This document shows, piece after piece, positions 34,600 to 42,493 of a stretch of 64,000 nt of DNA (the stretch's first letter is position 1; each line of letters starts with the position of its first letter). The notes beneath the pieces are model-generated. The model was not told the DNA's origin. It saw only the letters and a program-made list of their open reading frames with translations, and made no database searches. Both the position numbers and the translations under genes were made by a program. The stretch lies in assembly GCF_042676045.1 (NCBI RefSeq), contig NZ_JBHTJV010000009.1, positions 372,001 to 436,000 of the forward strand, read 5' to 3'. This stretch comes from Pseudahrensia aquimaris (GTDB lineage Bacteria > Pseudomonadota > Alphaproteobacteria > Rhizobiales > Rhizobiaceae).

Positions 34600-36291
34600 A
34601 TGCCCAATTATGCCGGGACGCGATGGACGGATGCCGACGGAACAAGTTCGGGCGCGTTTGCGGGGTTTGATGGCACCAACGGCGGCAGCGCTGGTGTTGT
34701 GACGTGGAGCATAGTCGAACCCGGTCTATCCAATCAGACGCTCGACCCCGGCTTTTTCTTTGGTCAAACAGTTTCCTTCGCTTCGGTCACCCCGCCAAAC
34801 TATGCGGAAATTTTGCGTGAGGCTTTTGGTGCGTGGTCTGCCTATGGGGACATAGAATTCATTCAGATTGAAGATCAGGGCGACGATTTTGGCCGAGGCG
34901 AACACGCCACCATCCGCATTGGCGCAGCTTCACAGGGAGGGCCGGGCGGCATATACGCCCAGGCGTTTCAGCCGCTGACCGGCATGGGCGGCGACGTTGT
35001 TTTCGACAGCCAAGACTTTCTCAATCTGCAATTGCTCGATTTCGACTTCTTTCGCATCGTGGCAACGCATGAGATCGGCCACGCACTCGGCTTGGCCCAC
35101 ATTTCGCCTTCCATAACCACAGCCATCATGAATTCGTCCCTGCGCCTGGCAAATGGTGCTGATTTGAAGGCAGACGACATTGAGGGAATTCAAGCCCTTT
35201 ATGGCGAACAGGATTTTGCAGCCGAGACATTTTATATGCCGGACGACATGGATGAGATCGTCCTACAGCACAGCGGTGTAGACCTCACGGTCGAGGGCAA
35301 TTCATCTGCCAACACAATTGATGCAACGGCCTTGTCGGGCAATGAGACTCTGATGGGCCATGCGGGGAATGACGTTCTCTTGGCAGGCACCGGCGAAAAC
35401 ATGCTTGTCGGAGGAACGGGCAAGGACCAATTGGACGGTGGCCTTGGATCAGATGTGATGATCGGAGGCGAAGGCAACGATCAATACTGGGTCGACGATG
35501 AGGGAGATGACGTCGTTGAAGGGGATGGTGCAGGCTATGATGCAGTCTGGGCAAGCGTCTCGAACTACACGCTACCCGACCACGTCGAGCGGCTTCGCTT
35601 CACGGAAGGCGGCGACAATACAGGCCGAGGAAATGGCTTGGACAATATTCTCAATGGCAATGCCGGCAACGACCGCTTTCTTGCAGACGAAGGCGGGGCC
35701 GACATTTTTTCCGGCGGGCTTGGGCTTGATGTGTTCGATGCCCGCAATGCAAGCGAAGGTCTTCACCTAAACCTGCAAAATCAATCGCTGAACGCCGGTT
35801 CGGCAGATCAGGACCTGTTTGCTTCGATCGAGATTTTCGTAGGCTCTGCAGATTACGCCGATACGATGTTGGCAGGGGCCGGTCGCGTGCGTTTTTCCGG
35901 CAGCGGCGGCGACGATTACCTTAGCGGTGGTGATGAAGTTGACTATCTCAGAGGCGATGGCGGAAACGACACGCTGGTCGGTGGAGCCGGGGCAGATGCT
36001 TTGATGGGCGGTCAGGGTGACGACCATCTCTATGGGGGCCAAGGACCCGATCAGTTTCGGTTCGTTGATGCGAATTTCGGTCATGATACGATCCATGACT
36101 TTGAAGATGGTTTGGACTCCATCCGCATCCATTCAACCATAGCAACGCAAATATCTGACGTCACGATTTCAGACAATGGCACGTCATTGGCAATGCTCAC
36201 ACTCAACGGAGATAGCGCGCTTACCATCAGCGTCTTGGGGCTCAATGGTTCCATTGTCTTTTTGGACGAGCAGGATTTCCTCTTCTACTAA
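34600..36291 (+). CDS. matrixin-type zinc metalloprotease / RTX protein, paralog 4
   Basis: The product is 563 residues. Residues 1 to about 205 form an M10-type protease with the zinc site HEIGHALGLAH at 157-167, then IMNSSLRL as the probable Met-turn and DDIEGIQALYG at the domain end. RTX nonapeptides start near 265, followed by the shared module (QYWVDDEGDDVVE, GGADIFSGGLGLDVFDARN, HDTIHDFEDGLDSIRIHST) and the C-terminus QDFLFY. Its architecture resembles serralysins, secreted by type I export without a signal peptide; none is seen. It probably degrades extracellular protein. ATG 34600 is preferred for its AAGAGGA site; ATG 34576 would add eight residues. Confidence 0.9.
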   Translation: MPNYAGTRWTDADGTSSGAFAGFDGTNGGSAGVVTWSIVEPGLSNQTLDPGFFFGQTVSFASVTPPNYAEILREAFGAWSAYGDIEFIQIEDQGDDFGRGEHATIRIGAASQGGPGGIYAQAFQPLTGMGGDVVFDSQDFLNLQLLDFDFFRIVATHEIGHALGLAHISPSITTAIMNSSLRLANGADLKADDIEGIQALYGEQDFAAETFYMPDDMDEIVLQHSGVDLTVEGNSSANTIDATALSGNETLMGHAGNDVLLAGTGENMLVGGTGKDQLDGGLGSDVMIGGEGNDQYWVDDEGDDVVEGDGAGYDAVWASVSNYTLPDHVERLRFTEGGDNTGRGNGLDNILNGNAGNDRFLADEGGADIFSGGLGLDVFDARNASEGLHLNLQNQSLNAGSADQDLFASIEIFVGSADYADTMLAGAGRVRFSGSGGDDYLSGGDEVDYLRGDGGNDTLVGGAGADALMGGQGDDHLYGGQGPDQFRFVDANFGHDTIHDFEDGLDSIRIHSTIATQISDVTISDNGTSLAMLTLNGDSALTISVLGLNGSIVFLDEQDFLFY

Positions 36292-36480
36292 GCGTGATGC
36301 GTGGCATACACACCGCCCCTCCAAACCCTTGCAAACACTTAGAAATAGGCGTTTAGTTTCATTGGGGTGGGGGAATATCGAAGTTCCCTAGCGTAAGACT
36401 AATAGATTTTCGGACCGCGTTTTTCGGCCGGAATCTGAGTTTGCTGACAGGCAAGAATGTCAAAATAAAGGAACTATCCG

Positions 36481-39387
36481 ATGCCCGATCCAATCGACAA
36501 TTATCAACCATCAACGGTGCTTAAATACGTGATCGCGCTTGAGGGCTTGTTTCCTTCGCGCTCCTTGGATGATGGAGCGACAGCCCAGCCGCTAAGCACT
36601 TCTCCATTTCTAGGTGAAGTCGATCTGTTTGGCGGCAATTTTGCCCCGCGTGGTTATGCCTTTGCAGAGGGGCAGCTTCTTCAGATTTCTGAGTACAGTG
36701 CGCTTTTCTCTGTGCTGGGCACAATGTATGGCGGGGATGGCCGCACCACTTTCGCGCTGCCAGACTTACGCGATGCGGCGGCCATTCATGCAGGAAGTGG
36801 TCCGGGCTTAGATCCTACCGCTTTGGGTGAAGAAACGGGCACAAGCGAAGTGGTTCTTTCTCAGGCCAACATGCCAGCTTCTTACGGTGGCACAGGCGCA
36901 TCATTCAGCACCGAACAACCCAGCACTGCAATCAACTATTTTATTGCTCTTACCGGAATCTTTCCATCGCGAAGCCTCGAAGAAGATGGCGTTTCTGCTC
37001 AACCTGCGTCTGGGAGCGATCAATTCATCGGTGAAATCGGAATGTTCGCCGGCAATTTTGCACCCCGGGGGTTTGCCTTGGCAGACGGGCAGCTGCTCCC
37101 CATCGCCCAAAATACAGCGCTGTTCTCAATCCTGGGAACCACCTACGGGGGCGATGGCCGAAGCACATTTGGCCTGCCTGATTTGCGGGGGCGCGTTGTT
37201 GTTGGTGCCGGTGACGGCCCTGGACTTTCAAATTATCGACTGGGCGAAAGAGGCGGACAGGAAGATGTCACACTGACCACTGCAAACCTGCCCCCAGTTC
37301 CGGGAGGAGGGTCTGGCACCAGCGTCAACAATGTTCAGCCTTACATAGCTCTCAATTACATCGTGGCCACCACCGGTGTGTTCCCGTCCCGTCCTCTTTC
37401 CGAGGACGGTGAAATTGGATCCATCGCGCCCGAGCCTCTCTCAGGTGCCGATCCGCTTCTTGGGTCTGTCGCCCTGTTTGCCGGAAACTTCGCCCCACGC
37501 GGCTATGAGCTGGCAAACGGACAGCTACTCGATATTGCCTCAAACCAAGCACTGTTTTCTCTTTATGGCACGATTTATGGAGGCGACGGGCGAACGACTT
37601 TTGGACTGCCCGATTTGCGGGGTCGGGTACCCTTGCATGACGGACCCTTGTTGGCACAAGGCGCGAAGTTTGGCACTGAAACGATCGCCTTGTCGGTCGC
37701 CGATCTTCCTAACACCCCGCCTCAACTTGACCTTGATGCAGACGGAGCTGGAACAGGCTTTACAACAACATTTATCGAGGACAATGGCGGCGTTGCGATC
37801 TCTGATTCAGATACAACGATAATTGACCTGCAAAACGACAATATCGCTTCAGCAACCATCACACTCACAAATGAAGTCGATGTCGGCCAGGAAAGTCTTG
37901 CAGTTGAAGGAGAGTTGCCGACGGGCATCACAATTGATCCAGCAAGCACGACAACAACCATAATCCTGACGGGCTCGGCATCTCTTGCCGCCTATGAAGC
38001 AGCGATCGAGCAGATCCGCTACAACCATGCCAGCGAAACCCCAACGGTAGCACCAGCCCGAACTGTCACCGTTAGTGTCAGCGATGGTTTGCTCAATTCA
38101 ACAATCGCAACCAGCACTATCAACGTGGTTGCGGTCGATGACCCGGTAAATCTGTTGCGGGAAACTGGAGGAGTTTCTCAACTCATAACAGGCGCTTCGA
38201 CCATTCAGGCGGCAGAGGACATCGCGGTCGCGGGAGATACGATTTCCGTAGCTGCGACCGAATACAATGCAGTTATCACCACGCCAGAAACCGTGGCCGT
38301 CGATGTGGAGAGTCTTACCGTCAATGTTCCTGTTTTAAATGCAGGACTTTCACCAGCGTTTACGCTTGATGACAGCGTGACCCAGTTTGCACTAGAGGGA
38401 AGCGGCGGCGCTACGGTTACAACAGGCATCAATTCAACCGAGGTTGTTGGCAATGATGGCGACAATTCAATCACCGGCGGTGCTGGAAATGACGTCTTTT
38501 TCGGTGGTGATGGCATGGACACGCTGATGGGCGGCGGTGGAGCCGACTCGATGGCAGGCGGTGCAGGTGACGACCTCTACAGTGTGGACGACCGGGGCGA
38601 CACAGTTTCGGAAAATGCAGGCGAAGGCACCGATACGGTGTCGACAACACTCGCATCCTACATTCTGGATCAGAATGTGGAAAATCTGCAATTTGCCGAT
38701 GACGCGAGCCACGTCGGAAAGGGCAATCTGCTCGCCAACGAGATCACTGGTGGCAACGGCACCGATCAATTCGTCTACGATTTCGACTACCGCAACGGCG
38801 ACACCTACAATGGCGGCGGTGGCAGCGATTCTTTTGATGCCCGTTCAAGCACGTCAGGCATGGCGCTGCGTCTCGACACCGGAAACCACGGCGGCATTCT
38901 GAAACAGGACGTGTTCAATGATATTGAACGGTTCTTCGGATCAAGCACTGCTAACGATACAATGATCGCCGGTTCACAAGCAGTGCGCTTTTCAGGCTTT
39001 GGCGGAGAAGATCGTCTGGTCGGCGGCAGCGCCTCGGATTTCCTGCAAGGCGGTGCGGGCAATGACACGCTCTACGGATTCGCCGACAACGACAAAATCG
39101 ACGGCGGCACCGGTAACGACATGATGTATGGCGGGTCGGGCAGCGATCAATTTCTGTTCGTCAGCAATGTTTTTGGTCAAGACCAAATCATCGGCTTTGA
39201 AGACGGGCAGGATCTCCTGCAGATTTTCTCCGCCGTTGGCACACAAGTATCCGACTTCATCATCACTGGGAACGGAACCTCGAACGTCACTTTAACATTG
39301 GCAAGCGATGCCAACCAATCAATCGAACTCGATGGCTTGGGCGGTTCCAACATCACCATCGAAGAGAGTGATTTTATCTTCTACTAG
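36481..39387 (+). CDS. triple tail-collar / RTX protein, paralog 5
   Basis: The product is 968 residues. Three repeats of about 140 residues each pair a linker (IALTGIFPSRSLEEDG-like) with a phage Tail_Collar domain (GNFAPRGFALADGQLLPI, TTYGGDGRSTFGLPDLRGR), at about 42-110, 182-245 and 322-385. About 390-680 is beta-rich, with a cadherin-like TFIEDNGGVAISDSDT segment. RTX nonapeptides start near 660, then the shared module (DDLYSVDDRGDTVSE, SDSFDARSSTSG, GQDQIIGFEDGQDLLQIFSA) and the C-terminus SDFIFY. Tail-collar domains occur in MdpB/Mcb-like secreted proteins and phage fibres. It is predicted to be exported by type I secretion; its role may be adhesion. A similar tail follows in frame after the TAG. 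Confidence 0.88.
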   Translation: MPDPIDNYQPSTVLKYVIALEGLFPSRSLDDGATAQPLSTSPFLGEVDLFGGNFAPRGYAFAEGQLLQISEYSALFSVLGTMYGGDGRTTFALPDLRDAAAIHAGSGPGLDPTALGEETGTSEVVLSQANMPASYGGTGASFSTEQPSTAINYFIALTGIFPSRSLEEDGVSAQPASGSDQFIGEIGMFAGNFAPRGFALADGQLLPIAQNTALFSILGTTYGGDGRSTFGLPDLRGRVVVGAGDGPGLSNYRLGERGGQEDVTLTTANLPPVPGGGSGTSVNNVQPYIALNYIVATTGVFPSRPLSEDGEIGSIAPEPLSGADPLLGSVALFAGNFAPRGYELANGQLLDIASNQALFSLYGTIYGGDGRTTFGLPDLRGRVPLHDGPLLAQGAKFGTETIALSVADLPNTPPQLDLDADGAGTGFTTTFIEDNGGVAISDSDTTIIDLQNDNIASATITLTNEVDVGQESLAVEGELPTGITIDPASTTTTIILTGSASLAAYEAAIEQIRYNHASETPTVAPARTVTVSVSDGLLNSTIATSTINVVAVDDPVNLLRETGGVSQLITGASTIQAAEDIAVAGDTISVAATEYNAVITTPETVAVDVESLTVNVPVLNAGLSPAFTLDDSVTQFALEGSGGATVTTGINSTEVVGNDGDNSITGGAGNDVFFGGDGMDTLMGGGGADSMAGGAGDDLYSVDDRGDTVSENAGEGTDTVSTTLASYILDQNVENLQFADDASHVGKGNLLANEITGGNGTDQFVYDFDYRNGDTYNGGGGSDSFDARSSTSGMALRLDTGNHGGILKQDVFNDIERFFGSSTANDTMIAGSQAVRFSGFGGEDRLVGGSASDFLQGGAGNDTLYGFADNDKIDGGTGNDMMYGGSGSDQFLFVSNVFGQDQIIGFEDGQDLLQIFSAVGTQVSDFIITGNGTSNVTLTLASDANQSIELDGLGGSNITIEESDFIFY

Positions 39388-39420
39388 GCGTTTTTTAGCT
39401 GCCGCTGCGCCCCATGCGCA

Positions 39421-39468
39421 GGCAGTTCAATCATCACGCTCGATGACAAAGGCTTCCTGTTTTACTGA
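39421..39468 (+). pseudogene. detached C-terminal tail of a sixth RTX paralog
   Basis: GSSIITLDDKGFLFY followed by TGA, aligning with the last 15 residues of paralogs 4 and 5 (GGSNITIEESDFIFY in paralog 5). It is in the same frame as paralog 5, separated from its TAG by 33 bp of unrelated sequence (AFFSCRCAPCA). No upstream module remains. It overlaps, on the other strand, the lost end of the glycosyltransferase gene. Confidence 0.7.
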
Positions 39469-39525
39469 TCGCGCGCAAGCTTGGGTCGGCGCATCGGCTC
39501 CGTGGGGAGTTTTTTCCCAGTGGTG
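39427..39525 (-). pseudogene. displaced 3' end of the glycosyltransferase gene
   Basis: Joining the target-site duplication directly to this side restores the frame ...KPHHWEKTPHGADAP... and runs to a TGA at 39427-39429. WEKTPHG is the usual C-terminal motif of this glycosyltransferase group. It is therefore the original gene end, cut off by the IS1595-type element at 39526-43420. The 8-bp duplication at 39518-39525 is included. Confidence 0.8.
39518..39525 (+). repeat. target-site duplication, left copy
   Basis: CAGTGGTG, directly repeated at 43421-43428 on the other side of the IS1595-type element. Confidence 0.88.
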
Positions 39526-39593
39526 CGGTCTTATGTATCAAACTCAAATTTATCTGACTGCCAAAAACGCTGTGTTTTCAGTATCATTCTACC

Positions 39594-40064
39594 ATGCCAA
39601 GAACAGAGCACAACATAGGCCGCCAGCGGTCCACCAGATATGAGATATGCACCAACGGCTTACTCACTTTACGCGGTCGCCAGTTACAGGCGCTACGCCT
39701 TGGCACAGACCCGAATGCACAAGCCAACATAGAAGCCATAGATCGCGTGTTGATCGACGTGATTGGCTACACAGGAAACATTGCAGAGGAAAGCCGTGAT
39801 TTCCGGCGCACCAGCACGTTCAGGAGAGGCGAATTGCGCCGCGCTGTGGCTGACGTGCTGCGCAAGGCAGATAGGCCGCTGACAACGCTAGAAGTGGCAA
39901 AGGCGGTATTGGAACCACGTGGGGTGGAAGTGTCTTATGCGCGGAAGCACAAGGCACGGGTGACCAACGTGCTGGCGGTGTTGAAGGTGATGGCTGGAGA
40001 AGGCAGGGTTGCCAAAACCACGAATCGTCAAGGCAACCTCGCATGGTCCTTCGCGCCGCTTTAG
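39594..40064 (+). CDS. hypothetical protein, transposon passenger
   Basis: The product is 156 residues, basic and mostly helical. The second half (FRRGELRRAVADVLRKADRP, then LTTLEVAKAVLEPRGVEV) looks like a winged-helix segment of the type found in small proteins of alphaproteobacterial mobile elements. The N-terminal part (LTLRGRQLQALRLGTD) is unrecognised. It overlaps the following nuclease gene by 22 bp on the same strand, so the two may be co-expressed. Function unknown; a DNA-binding role is a guess. Confidence 0.55.
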   Translation: MPRTEHNIGRQRSTRYEICTNGLLTLRGRQLQALRLGTDPNAQANIEAIDRVLIDVIGYTGNIAEESRDFRRTSTFRRGELRRAVADVLRKADRPLTTLEVAKAVLEPRGVEVSYARKHKARVTNVLAVLKVMAGEGRVAKTTNRQGNLAWSFAPL

Positions 40065-40456
40065 CAGCTTCATTCATTTTGCTTCCCATTGCCGCCCAAG
40101 CTGCCCAGATCGGCACATGCAGCGGCGGCAATCGTGCAGCCCGTCAAGTAACGTGCATTGTTGACGGTGACACTGGTTGGGAGCGCGGCGTTAAATGGCG
40201 TATGGCTGGCATAGACACGCCAGAGCGCGGCAAACGTGCTGCATGTTCAGCAGAGCGCCGGAAGTCAACGGAAGCCACCAAGCGGCTTATACAGCTAATG
40301 CGTGGCGGCTATCGGTTAGTGAAAACGGGCAAGACCGGAAAGTATGGGCGGGTACTGGTGCGGGTGCGCCTGAAAGACGGGCGGGACGCAGGGCAGGTCT
40401 TAATGCGCGAAGGGTTGGCGCAGCGGTGGCCTAACCGTGGCAATCCGTGGTGTTAA
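40043..40456 (+). CDS. secreted thermonuclease-like protein (SNase family), passenger
   Basis: The product is 137 residues. A signal peptide covers about 1-21 (AALAASFILLPIAAQA), followed by a compact staphylococcal-nuclease fold. CIVDGDTGWERGVKWRMAGIDTPE supplies the catalytic Asp/Arg-type positions (IDGDT and RLxGIDTPE pattern), and GKYGRVLVRVRLKDG follows. The canonical fold is somewhat longer, so this is a short member. It probably cleaves nucleic acids in the periplasm or outside. SNase-like genes are known passengers of IS1595-type elements. Confidence 0.78.
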   Translation: MVLRAALAASFILLPIAAQAAQIGTCSGGNRAARQVTCIVDGDTGWERGVKWRMAGIDTPERGKRAACSAERRKSTEATKRLIQLMRGGYRLVKTGKTGKYGRVLVRVRLKDGRDAGQVLMREGLAQRWPNRGNPWC

Positions 40457-40482
40457 AGCGAAAAACCGTAAACCTACGCCAA

Positions 40483-40761
40483 TTAAGACGGTGTATAGTT
40501 TGAATCGTCAATTGAGAAGAACGGCGACGTTATCTCAAGCCTTCGATCAAGATAATTTACCATTGTTGGTACAAGATATTCGTCTTGCGCTGTACCGACT
40601 ATAAAGGCACTTGGGCCGCCATCTTTGTAGACCTTCGTTACGGTGTGGGCTTTGCCCGTACCGTCTGGCGCAAAGCCAGTTTGGACGCGAAAGTTATGTT
40701 CATTTCGCGCCCATTCAAGGTAAGTCCCAAGTTTTGGGTGTCCGCCAAAAGGTGCGGACAT
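40483..40761 (-). CDS. small hypothetical protein, second of a coupled pair
   Basis: The product is 92 residues. It includes YLEWARNEHNFRVQTGFAPDG, THTVTK-like polar strands and DEYLVPTMVNYLDRRLEI. The ATG follows the TAA of the upstream gene with no gap, indicating coupling. I do not recognise a family. The pair size and arrangement allow a toxin-antitoxin reading, but no HicA signature (conserved His-containing strand) is present. Both genes lie inside the transposon. Confidence 0.5.
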   Translation of the reverse strand: MSAPFGGHPKLGTYLEWARNEHNFRVQTGFAPDGTGKAHTVTKVYKDGGPSAFIVGTAQDEYLVPTMVNYLDRRLEITSPFFSIDDSNYTPS

Positions 40762-41037
40762 TTATGCGGCCATTCCAAAGTCATATTTTCCGCCACCGTT
40801 GTTTGACGGCAAAAACCCACCGGATTTCTTATCCCAAAGGTTGTGAAAGTGCTTTGGGGCAGATGGGATACGGTCCAAGCCACCTTGCTCCTCAGATTCA
40901 AGGCGTACAGCGACTTCAAAACGACCATAAAGATCGTCTAAATTTTCAGCTTGGACGCATATGTCGTGCTCAAGACCCTGAGCAACCCATTGAGTTGACT
41001 CTTCAAAAATTATAACGCGGATTTTGTTGGCACTCAT
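40762..41037 (-). CDS. small protein with HicB-like N-terminus, first of a coupled pair
   Basis: The product is 91 residues. IRVIIFEESTQWVAQGLEHD followed by ICVQAENLDDLYGRFEVAV resembles the partial RNase-H-like fold of HicB antitoxins (strand, WVAQ-LEHDI, helix). The C-terminal half is Gly/Asn-rich and lacks the DNA-binding domain of typical HicB. GGAG precedes the ATG. Its stop is directly followed by the next gene's start. Transposon passenger; an antitoxin role is only a possibility. Confidence 0.5.
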   Translation of the reverse strand: MSANKIRVIIFEESTQWVAQGLEHDICVQAENLDDLYGRFEVAVRLESEEQGGLDRIPSAPKHFHNLWDKKSGGFLPSNNGGGKYDFGMAA

Positions 41038-41143
41038 AACATTACTCCGTTGAAAGGACGGGTTAAGTCCGAACTTCCAGCATATATAGGCTTTACGCGT
41101 GTTGACAATAGGTCAAATGGGCTAATGGTTTCTTACAATTCCG

Positions 41144-42106
41144 TCATTTTCGACGCTGCCAATAGCCTTTCCAATTCCGGCTGACCGCTGACTTCATTGC
41201 GTTACCAACTGCACGTGCCGCCAATTCGCCGTTGCTTTCAAAGCGGTGATCTTCAAGCCATGCAGCTTGGTTTGCATACTGATAGAGGTAATGCGGGCTA
41301 ACGTGGTGGTGCTGGCCTTCCACCATACGACGCAGGCGCGAGAAGAAGCTTTCAACCATATTCGTGTGCTTGCCGTGATCGCTATAAACTTCGCTGTGGT
41401 TCACGCGATCAACTTCCCATGCATCGTGCAGAGCGTCCCAATGCGAGGCTTCGTCAGCGGCCATAACGGCTTGGCGCGATACGTTCTCAATTGCGAGTGC
41501 TACGCCTTCGCTTTCGTTCATGGTGACAAATGGCAATGTGCGCCCGAAACGCTCACGCAGGGCCACCACAACTCGGCGTGTGCCTGTCTGGTGTTTGGCG
41601 AGGCGGCGGTCAACGCGCTTGGCTTTCTCGTTTGCAGGGCGGATTTTGCCGCCGTTATACATTCCGTCGATTTCCACAACGCCATCCAGTTCAACGCCTG
41701 TGTGAATGTCCATCGCCATAGCTTCGCGCAGTTTGTGGGAGAGAACGAAAGCCGTTTTGTATTGGCAGTCCAGATCGCGGGAAAGCTGGACCATGCTCAC
41801 GCCCTTGGCAGCGTTTACGACAATGGCAATAGCTGCCAGCAAATCGGTGTAATCCATTTTACGGCTGGCAAAGATCGTGCCGGAAGTGATCGAGAATTGC
41901 TTGTTACAGGCTGTGCAACGGAACGTAGGGCGGTTTTTGACGGGCTTGCAGATCGTATGATCGCATACAGGGCAAACAGGCTCACCATCGGTCTCAGGCC
42001 AACGCAGCTTGCGGAACATGGCTTTCGCCTTTTCCTCGCCGCCCTTGTAAATCTCTTTCAGGCTAAGGGTGCGGGAAGCTGCTGAAAGTCTGAAATGTTG
42101 AGCCAT
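41144..42106 (-). CDS. IS1595-family transposase
   Basis: The product is 320 residues. The N-terminal zinc ribbon (CPVCDHTICKPVKNRPTF, then CTACNKQF) is followed by a DDE-type catalytic domain with VVEIDGMYNGGKIRP (first Asp), HWDALHDAWEVDRVNHSE (second) and HTNMVESFFSRLRR (Asn/Glu segment). This is the standard layout of IS1595 transposases. It acts on the 24-bp terminal repeats. The start ATG 42104-42106 has GAGGATATT upstream, part of the shared control region; an upstream in-frame start 11 codons earlier is less likely. No damage is visible, so the element may be mobile. Confidence 0.93.
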   Translation of the reverse strand: MAQHFRLSAASRTLSLKEIYKGGEEKAKAMFRKLRWPETDGEPVCPVCDHTICKPVKNRPTFRCTACNKQFSITSGTIFASRKMDYTDLLAAIAIVVNAAKGVSMVQLSRDLDCQYKTAFVLSHKLREAMAMDIHTGVELDGVVEIDGMYNGGKIRPANEKAKRVDRRLAKHQTGTRRVVVALRERFGRTLPFVTMNESEGVALAIENVSRQAVMAADEASHWDALHDAWEVDRVNHSEVYSDHGKHTNMVESFFSRLRRMVEGQHHHVSPHYLYQYANQAAWLEDHRFESNGELAARAVGNAMKSAVSRNWKGYWQRRK

Positions 42107-42196
42107 AATATCCTCATATATGCGGGTGTTACACTGCATATATGCTGACTTGCATAGCCATTGTCAAGGGTGTATACCCTCATAAATGAGGATATT
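42107..42196. promoter_or_regulatory. divergent control region with dyads, transposase / HTH gene
   Basis: AATATCCTCAT (42107-42117) and its exact reverse complement ATGAGGATATT (42186-42196) form an 11-bp inverted repeat. A 10-bp palindrome GCATATATGC lies at 42136-42145. A sigma70-like promoter for the HTH gene is TTGCAT (42150-42155), 17 bp, TATACC (42173-42178). The dyad includes the transposase ribosome site, so binding or folding there could limit transposase expression. Confidence 0.55.
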
Positions 42197-42211
42197 TTAG
42201 GAGCAAGCCAA

Positions 42212-42454
42212 ATGCCAGCCCCACGCAAAGCGGACCCTGTAAATCAGGAGTATGAATTGAAAGCCAAAAACCTTCTGAAAGGTGAGTTGAAACGCAAGGG
42301 CATTACCTATGCGCAGCTAGCGGAAAAGCTGGCAGTGATCGGCGTGAATGAGACGGAAAAGAACCTGAATAACAAGATCAGCAGAGGCGGCTTTACAGCG
42401 GCGTTCTTGCTGGAATGTTTCGACGCTATTGGTGAGCGTGAGATTCGCCTGTAG
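42212..42454 (+). CDS. DUF6471 HTH protein, likely transposon regulator
   Basis: The product is 80 residues. KAKNLLKGELKRKGITYAQL, then EKLAVIGVNETEKNLNNKIS and RGGFTAAFLLECFDAIGE match the DUF6471 helix-turn-helix family. It is divergent from the transposase across a region with nested dyads. Its likely role is to repress or tune transposase and passenger expression; inference from position. ATG 42212 has AGGAG upstream; an in-frame ATG 51 bp upstream lacks one. Confidence 0.75.
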   Translation: MPAPRKADPVNQEYELKAKNLLKGELKRKGITYAQLAEKLAVIGVNETEKNLNNKISRGGFTAAFLLECFDAIGEREIRL

Positions 42455-42493
42455 GCTGCATTCAAAGCAATTTGGCGCGGCGTCTGTAGCTCA

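Noticed and set aside
39421..39468. Treating this stretch only as chance similarity
   Set aside because: Ten of fifteen positions match the family end by identity or close similarity, in the same frame as paralog 5 and followed by a stop, so it was kept as a remnant.
40483..41037. Calling the pair a standard HicAB system
   Set aside because: The order, lengths and lack of the HicA motif do not fit; left as hypothetical.
41246..42085. 279-residue open frame on the plus strand inside the IS1595 transposase
   Set aside because: It is antisense to a clearly recognisable transposase; its His/Val-rich translation is a shadow.
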